A program made the translations under genes and the position numbers. The notes below the pieces were generated by a model. The model saw nothing but the letters and a program-made list of their open reading frames with translations. It was not told where the DNA came from and did no database searches. A stretch of 64,000 nucleotides of DNA from Taenia hydatigena (taxonomy: Eukaryota; Platyhelminthes; Cestoda; Cyclophyllidea; Taeniidae), in assembly GCA_036345935.2 (NCBI GenBank), contig JADWOT020000868.1, positions 1 through 64,000 of the forward strand. The letters are read 5' to 3'. The stretch's first letter is position 1. Each line of letters begins with the position of its first letter. Positions 13,216 through 26,100 of this stretch are shown here, piece by piece.

Positions 13216-13264
13216 GCCTCGGCGCATCTACCACACCATCAATCTACGCTAGCGTCTCGCGCCA

Positions 13265-14293
13265 ATGGTATGTCCTAAGGGTCAGCATTTGTTTTTCATT
13301 AATTATTAATGTTTACACCTCCTTGGCTATTTCGCACTATTGTATTTCGCCTATATGAACCGCATATAACCGGAAATGGCATTCTTTCTTGAAAACATAG
13401 GCTCAAAACAGCTCAAGGCGCAAGCTTACCGAACTTCCCATTGAATTGGCGTTACAAATATGCCAATATCTCAACGGTTGTGATCTGGTCAATTGTTGCA
13501 TGGTATTCTAAGATGGAGGGCAATACCTTCAATGCCGAAGTTCTCCACTGTCCTACATCAGCAGATTAACATGTGGAGCTGGCTTGACAAATGTCTTCTC
13601 CAAAAGCTTTCTTCTCAATCTGCGCCAAATTCTCATCGCAACGCACTGCAAGCTATTATGTATTACAATGCCCAGCTTGAATCCCTCTAACGCACTTTAA
13701 CAGAGCTGGCGCAGTTGCGAGACCAAAGGCCTGTACACATTTGGCTGTTTAGAGACCCACACGTGGCTTGGCTGTCGCCACGTGAATTCACAATTTGCCT
13801 ACATCCGCCAGAGCTATACCTCCTCAGCCGTCATTCATCTAATAATATTTTAAAGTGCACAAATGGCGTTGCGAACGGCAGGCTTATCTTTGTAACAAGT
13901 TGTGTCGAAGGCAGCATGCATACTATGGACCGACGTATTTCTCCCTTCGAGTATATGGATGCGCCTGACTACTGCGACTGCCTAATATATGCAGTGGATC
14001 TCTCGCACTTTTCCAATCATGATTTAACAATCACCTTAGAATCCCTCCAACCTCATCAGACGCTACTTATCGAAGTTTTTGTCAATGGGGTCGTAAATAA
14101 GTCAACTGAGATGAGTTGTCTCATGAAATTCCTTCAGAACCTTGGACAACACAACAGCCATCTCCTCGCTACCATGCGAACCAAATGGCGGCTATGTTGT
14201 ATCAAGAACTTTAATCCAACCTATACCGACTGGAGCAATCTGTTGAATTGGGGTCTCTACGACGTGCTCTCTAAAAGAATTGAGAATGCTTAA
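13265..14293 (+). pseudogene. F-box family gene, broken (left palindrome arm)
   Basis: Model: ATG at 13,265, a GTATGT donor directly after it, intron 13,268..13,400 ending CATAG, then exon 2 beginning AQNSSRRKLTELPIELAL in phase 0. That begins an F-box (LALQICQYLNGCDLVNCC). F-boxes bind SKP1 in SCF ubiquitin ligases. A 1-nt deletion near 13,505 shifts the frame and a Gln codon has become TAA at about 13,688. The remainder is open: a 192-codon frame (13,715..14,293) with PHQTL at residues 113..117 and WRLCCIK at 158..164, the family C-terminal core. The same lesions occur in the right-arm copy. The copy at 57.2 kb has neither lesion but has others, so these arose after the copies split. A protein starting at 13,715 would lack the F-box. 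Confidence 0.85.
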
Positions 14294-16236
14294 GTTGATG
14301 ACTCTGCCCACCCTATGTAATTGGATCCTCTATGTATGCAACACTGATGATATGCTTTTATACCCTAGTTTTCGGTACTTTTGGTTGGGTGATTTGATAA
14401 GGATGACTTTGGAGGCTCATGCAAATACCAGTTTAAAGACAGCTCTAGCAACGTTATGGCAAGATGTCTGCAGGAACTGCTTTAACATTGCAACTTGCCT
14501 ATTCCCTGCGTTCTGGGAGTTTCGATCATTGTGCTCGAGTGATTTTGCAATTAGCAATAGGGAAATACAAATAGCTGCATCAAATGACTAAAGCATCATG
14601 TGTTCAGTGTTGGCAGCGCGTGCGATTACCTATCGCTTAATGAGTAGGACGGATCAGTTTGGTAAGAGAGAGAGCAGATTACGCCACATGAATTAGGTTG
14701 AAGCTGAATGCCACTAGAAATCACCCTAACTGAGATTGCGTTGTATTCATGTTCTCAGTGGTGTCGTGATTAATTGAATTTGCTCCGGATGTACTTTGCG
14801 ATTGTTTAGTAAGTGTAGCAATGGCATTGATGGGAGCTTTTGTCATCAAACTGAAATCCAAAAAGGGTCGTTCCCTGCGTATACGAAACCGGAGAGTAAA
14901 ACTCGGAGATTAATTGCATGACTATGGTGCAATAGAAGTCAATGGCTATGGTGAATGAAATTAACAAGCCATAGTCATGCTTAGACATCACAGTGTAGCG
15001 GCAGAATGTTCACATCCCTTTTATTGCTATAGCTCTACACTCAAATTCAGAGGAGATGAATGTTCCATCACGGACTCTGGAAAATGCTCATGAGGTAATA
15101 CTTAGACACCAAAACGAGCTCATAGAACACGTCAATAAATGGGCTTGAGACTACCTGTCATGAGTCAACTAAAAGCGAAGCCGTGGTACACTTCCCAGGG
15201 GTAGATCTGATGTTTAGTCTCTCGGATGTGTCCAAACATCTTGAGAATGTCTGCACCTCAATAATAAGATTACAAAGTGAGCGAGTGTGTGGCAAGCTTC
15301 ATGTTCCTCGAAGCTAAGTGCCTCGTGTGATTGCATTTACCTAGCGCGTTAAAAGATAAGGTCATCCCAAAATCGCAAGCCTTCACCGACTGCGTCAATC
15401 GCTGTTGAATGACTTGGAATAAAGGAAATTGTGGAGAAGTTGAGTACTCAAAGTCCTAACTACAAAGTTTTGGTGGTGCGATGGACATTAATGGCCCAAC
15501 ATTCAGCAGGACCCACAGATTTTGTCCCACAACTGAGCTCCCAACTTATCATATATTGGTTCTGTACCCAGTTTCGGACTATACGAAGCATCGCGTCATT
15601 CGCAAAATATTCTGCCTCCTGGCTTTTACTTTCCAACTTCCATGAAACAGGTTTACTCAATTTTTTCAGGTGTCTCAAACTAAAACTACCCATTCGATCA
15701 TGCTGTCTTTTCAAATGTTGAAAAATGGACAAAAGATGAAAACCCAAACTATATGTCTTGGTCTTATTGGAGGAAAATGCTCTACAATTATTTAGGTTTC
15801 GCTAATTTATTGGCATTAGTAAGTTTATTTCCAGCCCACCATCCTGATTTTCGTTAGTATGACAGTTCACTAAGACTTTAAATGCCCTTCCATTACGCTT
15901 TAGATGTGTTTGCCACAAGGCCACGTGTGAGGAACCAGAGCATTCTGGCGCCCATTGTTTGCTGATTACTGTCCATTGGCATGCACTTCATGCATTGGCA
16001 AGTGAAGAGAGTCCTCCATGTGAGGAAAGCCCATAGACACACTTCGCCTTTAGTCCTTCTTGCAGGCGACCGTTCTGCCTTCATTGTTCCTCTTCCCTCT
16101 TTATGATGCTACTCGTCATAGCAGCGCATCAGGCGTTCCTTTTACTTGCCAATCCGAAGAATCCAAAAAAAGCACACCAATGTGAGCTCCTTCAAATGAT
16201 CCATCTTGCTCGGTAACAGAACCTGTTAATTCGAGC
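14294..16236. other. Left-arm stretch downstream of F-box gene
   Basis: No recognised gene. The frames at 14,280..14,591 (103 codons) and around 15,431..15,747 (about 95 codons on each strand) are unassigned. Most of this stretch is also present, more diverged, at 58,311..59,520 and 60,425..60,740, where those frames are not kept open. That argues against coding. Confidence 0.55.
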
Positions 16237-16551
16237 TCACTTACCAGCCACATAGGGCATCACTTTAACCTGACGCTTTGCACATTTGACTGAAGAGCAA
16301 TTGATGGCCGAATGACCGATGTTAGTCACTGCTCTTACACAAATTCGGAGTTGGCCTGCATGGGTGGGATGACTGGGCACCACGACAGGTTGAGGGTCAG
16401 TAGTTCCAAAAGCAAATGTGCCTAAAGGTACCATGGAAGTTGCTACTATTAAGTCTAACATTCCTGTGAGATTTTTATGTAGTCTAAAAGACTGAATGTT
16501 TCTTTGCCTAAAATTACCCATAGAATGCACAAAAGAACTAAATGTTGTCAA
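16237..16551 (-). other. Unassigned 104-codon frame, candidate exon (left arm)
   Basis: An open frame that runs into a strong splice donor (GGCTG followed by GTAAGTGAG) close to its 3' end. About the first 40 codons derive from repeat R3, where the other R3 copies are not open as a long frame. The non-repeat part (from about residue 43) contains a Thr/Pro/Val-rich stretch and several Cys. I do not recognise a family. Alternatively it is a chance frame. Confidence 0.25.
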
Positions 16552-16575
16552 TTTCTATAATGTCAAGCACTTTTG
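16432..16575 (-). repeat. Dispersed repeat R3, left-arm copy 2
   Basis: Inverted relative of 8,534..8,677. It supplies the first 40 or so codons of the minus-strand frame at 16,237..16,551. Confidence 0.85.
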
Positions 16576-17338
16576 CATGGGTTTCCAGCTTCTCATTCCT
16601 CACCTCCTTTCCACTATTCAACTACCTTACTCAAATTTTTCTCACTGAATCCACCGCCTTGTTGGAAAATTAACAGTTTGTAAGCACCAACACAGTTCTT
16701 TCTTTTACCTTCGTTTCCATCTCCTGCATTTTCACCCATCTTGCTCACCTTTCGATTTGTAAGACTGATGCCGAAATGAGCAAAGACCAACACACGGAAA
16801 ACCACAAATCAGGGGATCAAGGAGAATACTTGCCAGGTGAAGCACTCGCCTGTCTCCTCTCCGTTTCGTTTTGTCGCACGTCTTCCTGTGTAGCGTTAAA
16901 GCAATTCATCAGCCGAGCCTAATTTTAAGGTGATTTTCAAGCAGCACTTTCAGTTGTCGCAGTTATTTACAAGTCCAGGCAACATATTAGCAAGGGACCA
17001 TTGCAGCCGAGAATGCACCATAAAATCCCCATTCGATGTGGGTAAGCCCATGTTGAATCCATTGGGTTTGCTTGCCATTCAATTGGGACTCCAAGTAAAG
17101 GACAACAACCCAAGAGCACAATGAAGTTCAGCCTGCTGGGAGGATCATGCACATTTGTGCTTTGTGCTGTTATTGCACAGTAAACCCATTTTCTGAGGTC
17201 ACTTTTCTTACATGCTGCCCACTTTTCACTGATCTGTTGCATTTATCTGTGGATTTGGAATGAATTGCACTTAGGTGGGTAATATAAGGCTACCATGGCT
17301 AATTTTCAGTGTTGATTATACCACAATGACGTGGAGAT

Positions 17339-19044
17339 TTTCCACGAAATTGGACGTGTCTATGGGCAGCTACACTTTTTAGTCTTTTTCTACATCACAC
17401 AGCCCACAAGATACTGCAAATGAAAAGCCTCTGTGCACAAATTCTTCATCGCACAGTTGAATCAAAATGCTGGGATTTCCCATTCTACTGGTCGAATCCG
17501 CCTTCGAAGCCTGGCATGGAAGTTAAACGACAAATGGAAAGGTAACAGATTTCACCAACCGACGGGCTTTAGGGTTTCTGAGCGCAGAAGCAACTTTTAA
17601 ATGTCAAATCTGTAAGCATTCTTACCTCTGTCATTTCTGTATGCTAAGGCATGAGAATGAGGCAAAGCGCACCTTGTGGTTGCCATAGGTGAGAAGTGGC
17701 TGTTCCTGCAGCATGATTGCCTTCAAGCTGAGTCGATGAGCCGTCCCACACTTCGGTGGCGAGTTAGCACCGTCTGGCCACGTCGCCCCGTCCATCCACA
17801 ACCGAGACATGCTTCGGTCCCACTTACTGCTCATGGACCACGTGCCAACCTGAGTTGTGCAAACAATGCTTGAAATGTCCGTGGGATGCAATTTGCGTAA
17901 CTTGGTGTCACTCACTCCTTAACAACGCAATGGCGAAATCCAAGTCATACCATTCTGACCAGAGTACGCTAATCACTTAACTTCTTATTGTCTTATCACA
18001 CCAATGGTGCATGTGTGGGAATTCTTTGTCCATATAATTTCAAATAATGGCAAAAATGCAAATTATGCAACAAGGCAGTTTGAAAAAAGGAAAGTTGCAA
18101 GGCAGACAAGAAGCTAATTGTCCCCGTGAATAAATTCGAACAAGTGCATGGGGTAGAAATGACGTTGAACCAATTCATCCGACCACTGGAGGATCTGGAA
18201 TCGGAATTCAAGGATTCGGACACATCGAAACATCCAGTGGGCAAGGAACTGGTTGGTTTTTAACTCCAAGTTTATTTCTGGCGATCGCATTATGCTAGAA
18301 GCAAAAGCTCGCATTCAATTTGTGCTCATTCTACATTAGCATTGCCTCGGTCACTTCATTTACTGCAGCGCGTGCTTTTGGTTCCCTCGACCTCGGGTAT
18401 TACAGAAGGCACTTAGTGGGAATGTCCAATGACACACCATGATTTGCTAGCATATCAGAGGAGGAGAGTGAATTCAAGTCCTCCTCATCTAGCCTGTATG
18501 TTGTACGCCACTCAAACAAGTAAAGCAGGCTCTCGGATGTGGGTATTACTCGTTAGTGCATAGCTTACGAATAAGGTTCTAAATGTTGGTACTGCTCAAA
18601 GTACCGAATTAGTGGATAATTGTTTTTGCCACTTCACCTCTGAGGCATTGCTTCTAGCGAATGTTGTATTCGAGCTGATCAATTGATGTGATTGATTGAT
18701 GCGCCTAGTTGTGATTAGTTCGCACATAAAATACCGGCAAGTAGAGAATTGATCACATTTCGGAGTATCGATGATTTCGCCCTAGTCCATTGAAATGACC
18801 AAGCAAGTGTTTGGCAAAGCGACAACGTAGTGCTCACGACACTTGAGTTCGTGCTCCCTTACATGATAAGCATTCGGAGGTGCTACACATTACATGGGGT
18901 GAATAAAGTTGTATGTCCTGGAATCTGCTTCACTTAGTCCTGACTTAAACTCAGCAACTAAGCGGCCACCGTCAGTTGGTAAGTATAATCAATCTGAAAA
19001 GTGTTCAATTCCAAAGTCCTTGTTCCCTTTGAGCAATAACATCT
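17339..19044. other. Unique spacer between palindrome arms
   Basis: About 1.7 kb that is not shared between the two arms. It contains a copy of repeat R2 (18,573..18,700). A minus-strand reading frame of 94 codons lies at 17,631..17,915; it is rich in Trp and Ser, I do not recognise it, and nothing supports that it is expressed. No transposon ends, tRNA or F-box remnant were found. A spacer of this size distinguishes the structure from a simple fold-back artefact, which would be expected to have little or no loop. Confidence 0.8.
18573..18700 (-). repeat. Repeat R2 copy in palindrome spacer
   Basis: Aligns in inverted orientation with 1,805..1,935 of the left arm, sharing CTAAATGTTGGTACTG, CAAAGTACC and CCACTTCACCTCTGAGGC, with diverged bases between. 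It is the only family repeat seen in the spacer. Confidence 0.75.
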
Positions 19045-19807
19045 CTTCACGTCAGTGTAGTATAATCAACGCTGAAAACTAGCCATGGTAGCCTTATATT
19101 ACCTATCTTAGTGCAATTCATTCCCAATCCACAAATAAATGCGACAGATCAGTGAAGAAGTGAGGCAACTTGTAAGAACAGTGACCTCAGTAAATAGGTT
19201 TACTGCGCAATAACAGCACAAAGCACAAATGTGCATGATCCTCCCAGCAGGCTGAACTTCATTGTGCTCTTGGGTTGTTGTCCTTTACTTGGAGTCCCAA
19301 TTGAATGGCAAGCAAACCCAATGGATTCAACATGGGCTTACCCACATCGAATGGGGATTTTATGGTGCATTCTCGGCTGCAATGGTCCCTTGCTAATATG
19401 TTGCCTGGACTTGTAAATAACTGCGACAACTGAAAGTGCTGCTTGAAAATCACCTTAAAATTAGGCTCGGCTGATGAATTGCTTTAACGCTACACAGGAA
19501 GACGTGCGACAAAACGAAACGGAGAGGAGACAGGCGAGTGCTTCACCTGGCAAGTATTCTCCTTGATCCCCTGATTTGTGGTTTTCCGTGTGTTGGTCTT
19601 TGCTCATTTCGGCATCAGTCTTACAAATCGAAAGGTGAGCAAGATGGGTGAAAATGCAGGAGATGGAAACGAAGGTAAAAGAAAGAACTGTGTTGGTGCT
19701 TACAAACTGTTAATTTTCCAACAAGGCGGTGGATTCAGTGAGAAAAATTTGAGTAAGGTAGTTGAATAGTGGAAAGGAGGTGAGGAATGAGAAGCTGGAA
19801 ACCCATG

Positions 19808-19951
19808 CAAAAGTGCTTGACATTATAGAAATTGACAACATTTAGTTCTTTTGTGCATTCTATGGGTAATTTTAGGCAAAGAAACATTCAGTCTTTTAGA
19901 CTACATAAAAATCTCACAGGAATGTTAGACTTAATAGTAGCAACTTCCATG
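19808..19951 (+). repeat. Dispersed repeat R3, right-arm copy 2
   Basis: Mirror of 16,432..16,575. It overlaps the start of the frame at 19,832..20,146. Confidence 0.85.
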
Positions 19952-20146
19952 GTACCTTTAGGCACATTTGCTTTTGGAACTACTGACCCTCAACCTGTCG
20001 TGGTGCCCAGTCATCCCACCCATGCAGGCCAACTCCGAATTTGTGTAAGAGCAGTGACTAACATCGGTCATTCGGCCATCAATTGCTCTTCAGTCAAATG
20101 TGCAAAGCGTCAGGTTAAAGTGATGCCCTATGTGGCTGGTAAGTGA
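19832..20146 (+). other. Unassigned 104-codon frame, candidate exon (right arm)
   Basis: Mirror of 16,237..16,551 with an identical translation and the same GTAAGTGAG donor. An upstream AACATTTAG could serve as a splice acceptor inside R3. No product recognised. Confidence 0.25.
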
Positions 20147-22089
20147 GCTCGAATTAACAGGTTCTGTTACCGAGCAAGATGGATCATTTGAAGGAGCTCA
20201 CATTGGTGTGCTTTTTTTGGATTCTTCGGATTGGCAAGTAAAAGGAACGCCTGATGCGCTGCTATGACGAGTAGCATCATAAAGAGGGAAGAGGAACAAT
20301 GAAGGCAGAACGGTCGCCTGCAAGAAGGACTAAAGGCGAAGTGTGTCTATGGGCTTTCCTCACATGGAGGACTCTCTTCACTTGCCAATGCATGAAGTGC
20401 ATGCCAATGGACAGTAATCAGCAAACAATGGGCGCCAGAATGCTCTGGTTCCTCACACGTGGCCTTGTGGCAAACACATCTAAAGCGTAATGGAAGGGCA
20501 TTTAAAGTCTTAGTGAACTGTCATACTAACGAAAATCAGGATGGTGGGCTGGAAATAAACTTACTAATGCCAATAAATTAGCGAAACCTAAATAATTGTA
20601 GAGCATTTTCCTCCAATAAGACCAAGACATATAGTTTGGGTTTTCATCTTTTGTCCATTTTTCAACATTTGAAAAGACAGCATGATCGAATGGGTAGTTT
20701 TAGTTTGAGACACCTGAAAAAATTGAGTAAACCTGTTTCATGGAAGTTGGAAAGTAAAAGCCAGGAGGCAGAATATTTTGCGAATGACGCGATGCTTCGT
20801 ATAGTCCGAAACTGGGTACAGAACCAATATATGATAAGTTGGGAGCTCAGTTGTGGGACAAAATCTGTGGGTCCTGCTGAATGTTGGGCCATTAATGTCC
20901 ATCGCACCACCAAAACTTTGTAGTTAGGACTTTGAGTACTCAACTTCTCCACAATTTCCTTTATTCCAAGTCATTCAACAGCGATTGACGCAGTCGGTGA
21001 AGGCTTGCGATTTTGGGATGACCTTATCTTTTAACGCGCTAGGTAAATGCAATCACACGAGGCACTTAGCTTCGAGGAACATGAAGCTTGCCACACACTC
21101 GCTCACTTTGTAATCTTATTATTGAGGTGCAGACATTCTCAAGATGTTTGGACACATCCGAGAGACTAAACATCAGATCTACCCCTGGGAAGTGTACCAC
21201 GGCTTCGCTTTTAGTTGACTCATGACAGGTAGTCTCAAGCCCATTTATTGACGTGTTCTATGAGCTCGTTTTGGTGTCTAAGTATTACCTCATGAGCATT
21301 TTCCAGAGTCCGTGATGGAACATTCATCTCCTCTGAATTTGAGTGTAGAGCTATAGCAATAAAAGGGATGTGAACATTCTGCCGCTACACTGTGATGTCT
21401 AAGCATGACTATGGCTTGTTAATTTCATTCACCATAGCCATTGACTTCTATTGCACCATAGTCATGCAATTAATCTCCGAGTTTTACTCTCCGGTTTCGT
21501 ATACGCAGGGAACGACCCTTTTTGGATTTCAGTTTGATGACAAAAGCTCCCATCAATGCCATTGCTACACTTACTAAACAATCGCAAAGTACATCCGGAG
21601 CAAATTCAATTAATCACGACACCACTGAGAACATGAATACAACGCAATCTCAGTTAGGGTGATTTCTAGTGGCATTCAGCTTCAACCTAATTCATGTGGC
21701 GTAATCTGCTCTCTCTCTTACCAAACTGATCCGTCCTACTCATTAAGCGATAGGTAATCGCACGCGCTGCCAACACTGAACACATGATGCTTTAGTCATT
21801 TGATGCAGCTATTTGTATTTCCCTATTGCTAATTGCAAAATCACTCGAGCACAATGATCAAAACTCCCAGAACGCAGGGAATAGGCAAGTTGCAATGTTA
21901 AAGCAGTTCCTGCAGACATCTTGCCATAACGTTGCTAGAGCTGTCTTTAAACTGGTATTTGCATGAGCCTCCAAAGTCATCCTTATCAAATCACCCAACC
22001 AAAAGTACCGAAAACTAGGGTATAAAAGCATATCATCAGTGTTGCATACATAGAGGATCCAATTACATAGGGTGGGCAGAGTCATCAAC

Positions 22090-23118
22090 TTAAGCATTCT
22101 CAATTCTTTTAGAGAGCACGTCGTAGAGACCCCAATTCAACAGATTGCTCCAGTCGGTATAGGTTGGATTAAAGTTCTTGATACAACATAGCCGCCATTT
22201 GGTTCGCATGGTAGCGAGGAGATGGCTGTTGTGTTGTCCAAGGTTCTGAAGGAATTTCATGAGACAACTCATCTCAGTTGACTTATTTACGACCCCATTG
22301 ACAAAAACTTCGATAAGTAGCGTCTGATGAGGTTGGAGGGATTCTAAGGTGATTGTTAAATCATGATTGGAAAAGTGCGAGAGATCCACTGCATATATTA
22401 GGTAGTCGCAGTAGTCAGGCGCATCCATATACTCGAAGGGAGAAATACGTCGGTCCATAGTATGCATGCTGCCTTCGACACAACTTGTTACAAAGATAAG
22501 CCTGCCGTTCGCAACGCCATTTGTGCACTTTAAAATATTATTAGATGAATGACGGCTGAGGAGGTATAGCTCTGGTGGATGTAGGCAAATTGTGAATTCA
22601 CGTGGCGACAGCCAAGCCAGGTGTGGGTCTCTAAACAGCCAAAGGTGTACAGGTCTTTGGTCTCGCATCTGTGGCAGCTCTGTTAAAGTGCGTTAGAGGG
22701 ATTCAAGCTGGGCATTGTAATACATAATAGCTTGCAGTGCGTTGCGATGAGAATTTGGCGCAGATTGAGAAGAAAGCTTTTGGAGAAGACATTTGTCAAG
22801 CCAGCTCCACATGTTAATCTGCTGATGTAGGACAGTGGAGAACTTCGGCATTGAAGGTATTGCCCTCCATCTTAGAATACCATGCAACAATTGACCAGAT
22901 CACAACCGTTGAGATATTGGCATATTTGTAACGCCAATTCAATGGGAAGTTCGGTAAGCTTGCGCCTTGAGCTGTTTTGAGCCTATGTTTTCAAGAAAGA
23001 ATGCCATTTCCGGTTATATGCGGTTCATATAGGCGAAATACAATAGTGCGAAATAGCCAAGGAGGTGTAAACATTAATAATTAATGAAAAACAAATGCTG
23101 ACCCTTAGGACATACCAT
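22090..23118 (-). pseudogene. F-box family gene, broken (right palindrome arm)
   Basis: Mirror of 13,265..14,293 with the same intron, the same 1-nt deletion in the F-box and the same nonsense codon. The 192-codon downstream frame (22,090..22,668) differs from its partner by only three residues that I noted (Ile to Leu and Val to Leu near the start, Cys to Tyr at residue 89). WRLCCIK and PHQTL are intact. The near-identity fits recent homogenisation between arms and says nothing by itself about selection on the protein. Confidence 0.85.
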
Positions 23119-23167
23119 TGGCGCGAGACGCTAGCGTAGATTGATGGTGTGGTAGATGCGCCGAGGC

Positions 23168-23174
23168 TTAAATA
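23168..23174 (-). promoter_or_regulatory. TATA box of right-arm F-box gene
   Basis: Mirror of 13,209..13,215, with the same flanking GCCTCGG and the same 50-bp spacing to ATG. Confidence 0.7.
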
Positions 23175-26100
23175 CATTGTGCCTTGGAGGGGGTGTCCGA
23201 GTGACCTCACTGAGATGACAGGTCATTGGTTCTCGCCGTATCGCCTGGTCTGAAATTCACGCATCAGCATCACCTATCTGGCCCCCTCTATCCGACTATA
23301 GGGGCTGCAATCCAATAACGTGGAAACATATAATCCTGTGCGCAGAGTAGTGCCTTGCAGCAACTATGGCATCAATACCACTGCCTATTTCACTGCTACG
23401 AGCCAGTAACTTGATAAGACAGAAGGCCATTCCCTAGGCAGTCCTTGCGTATTTGCAGTTGGTATTGCCCACGCACGTGCCATGGTGTATTTAGGCTAAT
23501 GTGGATATTGGGCCGTGAAACAACAATGCCTTTATCTGCGAAATAATCTTCAGGTGTCGACTTTATCACGACCTGTCATTATCAGCATCGGCAGTAAAAC
23601 TCCTCATAACGAGTGATGAAATTAAACTAACGTAGACTAGCACTGATTTATTCACGAATTTTAAAATCTTAAAAGTGTTGGTCCACTGTACACTCACCTC
23701 TAATGAAGCGGGAACCCGGTGATAGTCCAAAAGTGTCTTTTGCATGATTTTGTTGTATGTAGGAGGTCTGAGAGTCAGAAGATGTGCTCAACTGCAGGAA
23801 TTTTAATATATATGTTTTGTGCCTTGATGGCACAGAAGGATGTGCTCATGCGGATGGAGTAAGTGCATTTGATGCAGAAAGGAGTGGTAAATCCAACCAA
23901 AACCAAAGTTGAGATAATTTTTAGAAAACTATACACAATGCTAAAAGTATGTGCGATTCAAATGGTGCATACGCGAATAAAATCGGAATGTGCATGTGTG
24001 GTTACCTCTACCCATCTCCACTGTTCATGCGTGCACCAAAACTGTCACCCGCCACGGTGCTTAACAGGATCAAATGAATGAAGAGATCCACGTACGCTGC
24101 ACACCACCTACAATGCGAGTAGTTTGCTACAACTGCGCCCGTTCTGAAGACTGCGGAGGCAAGTTTGCTAATACATGACATGCTCTTCATTATGTCTTCG
24201 ATGAGGCTATTCTGTAACTGAGAAGAGTCAGTTTGTCTGAGGCTGAGTGATGAACCTCTTATTCACGTAAATGATGACATGGTATTGTGAGGTCAGATGT
24301 CTGAGTTACTACTAGCTTTCAAATCACTACCATTTTACAGCGTGCTACCTTATGAGCCCTTTGCAGCTTAGTGTTATCTGGTTGGCTGAGAGTCTCAAAT
24401 GTGCTGGTTGGCTGTTTTAAGCGAAAACATTACAAGAGCAAACGTATCATCAGCTTAGGCTCCACATTGCGGTTAGCTGTGATTAGTTGGGAAACTTGTG
24501 CTGTCAACTTTGTCTTTGTCAACAGCTGAATGCCAAGATTACTGTGATGCCCACGACTTGAGGACTGTCTCAAATTAACTCGACTAAATATGCACTTCAA
24601 TGTCACGTAGCTACTTAAAATCACCAATGCTTTTAGCGGATCTCTATTCACTCACGGAGAGCTCCCCCATTTTTCGACTTCTCAACTTCTTTGCTTTACA
24701 ACTCAGCGTATCAATTGTCCCTACTATAACTAAACTTTGCTCTGCTCGCAGCCCTGTTTCTTCAATGCATGCTGCACTGCTGCTCCCTTTTTCTTATCTG
24801 GCACGCGCTTTTAGATTCCGGAAGCAGCTCTATAAGCTGGAACGTCTCTAGAAGGAGGAGAATTCCGATGAAGTTGTCATTCCTTGCTGCTTGGTTCTGT
24901 GTGGTAGGTCACACCGCATGGATTTGGAATGTGCTGACCACAAGTGACTTTTAGCTTGCTCTAGTAGAAATTGTGGTCAGAATGATGAGGAAGGCAAATA
25001 TCCTTACCTAATTAACTCCATTTAAATATACTTAGATTCTTAGTGGAATCATGCATTTGATTAATTAGTTCTGAACATCTGTGATGATGTCAGTACCAAA
25101 CAAATGACAGGTTACGCCGGCGACCACATGAGATCGGTGACACCCACCCCCGAAGAGATGAGTCATGTAATCACGTCCGAGACGCGAAATTGTATTGGCC
25201 AATTTCAAATGAGGCATCATGGCTCGCTGATTGCCTTAAGATGAATTTGTGGGGAAGCAAGATACTGCTCCTCCTACTGCCGTACTGATATTAGACGCAG
25301 TCATATCGGCGTCACTTGCGACTCGTTTTATCACATTGAACGCCTTCATGAAGTTAATCTAGCAATTTGCGGGGCAGCATTCTTAATGTTCAACTCTGGT
25401 AGAGATTAGTTGAAGAGACTCTTCCTGCATTGTTCAACACCTTCATCTTACGTAACGCCGGGATGCTCGTGCCTTTAGGCGGTATATGGGCTGCTCTTCC
25501 AAGCATCTAGGTCTAACTCGTGCTTAATTTGCTGCTACTTCTAGCATTTAATGCACTCACTTGACCCGCATGAGAGGCCCGTTTTGTGTTATTGAGCCAC
25601 AATGTGCTTTGAATGCAAAACATTTTTTGCAAACCAAAGTGTCAAATCACGTATTATTGATAAGCCACTGTTTATGGCAACATTTCATTGGTGCGCTTCC
25701 ATGCCACCTCTATTTTTTCGCCTTCGCAATGCTTTCCTTAGTAATGCAGGCTTAAGCACCTTGCAATTAGGGCTGTTCAAGGCGCCAGGAAGGGTTGAGC
25801 ATTGCCAACAGTGTGAAATGAGACAGGACGACTTGCGATGTTGGGAGCTGGATTTAACAACTTGTGGATAACCTCACTAGCCACGACCTTACAATCATGC
25901 GAGGATGTAAAGTCTTTTACTGCCTCTCTACATCTCTATCTTGCTGGCACGAAACTGCATGTTCATAATGCACTGATTTGATAAGAGGTTGAAAGGAAAG
26001 ACTGCGAGTATTCATCTACACTGAGATAGCGCTTACAGCAGCAATTTTCCTCTTGATACCAGTCGGTTCCTAAATATTTTTTGCTCAGCTAGACTGCGGC

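Larger units (their letters stand above)
1..17338 (+). repeat. Left arm of giant inverted repeat
   Basis: This arm is the reverse complement of about 19,045..36,291. Between about 2,606 and 17,176 every position x pairs with 36,383 - x, so there is no net insertion or deletion over about 14.5 kb. Differences are isolated, for example near 3,260, 7,694, 11,070, 11,203, 11,495, 11,573 and 13,979. From 1 to about 2,605 the arms still align but with many substitutions and indels; position 1 pairs near 36,291, not 36,382. From 17,177 to about 17,338 they again differ at roughly one base in ten, then homology ends. The arm may extend left of the window. It holds a tRNA-Tyr-like gene, two F-box remnants and repeats R1 to R3. 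Confidence 0.97.

Noticed and set aside
17631..17915. 94-codon minus-strand frame in the spacer as a gene
   Set aside because: No recognised domain, promoter, or splice sites, and no second copy for comparison. Kept only as a note in the spacer entry.
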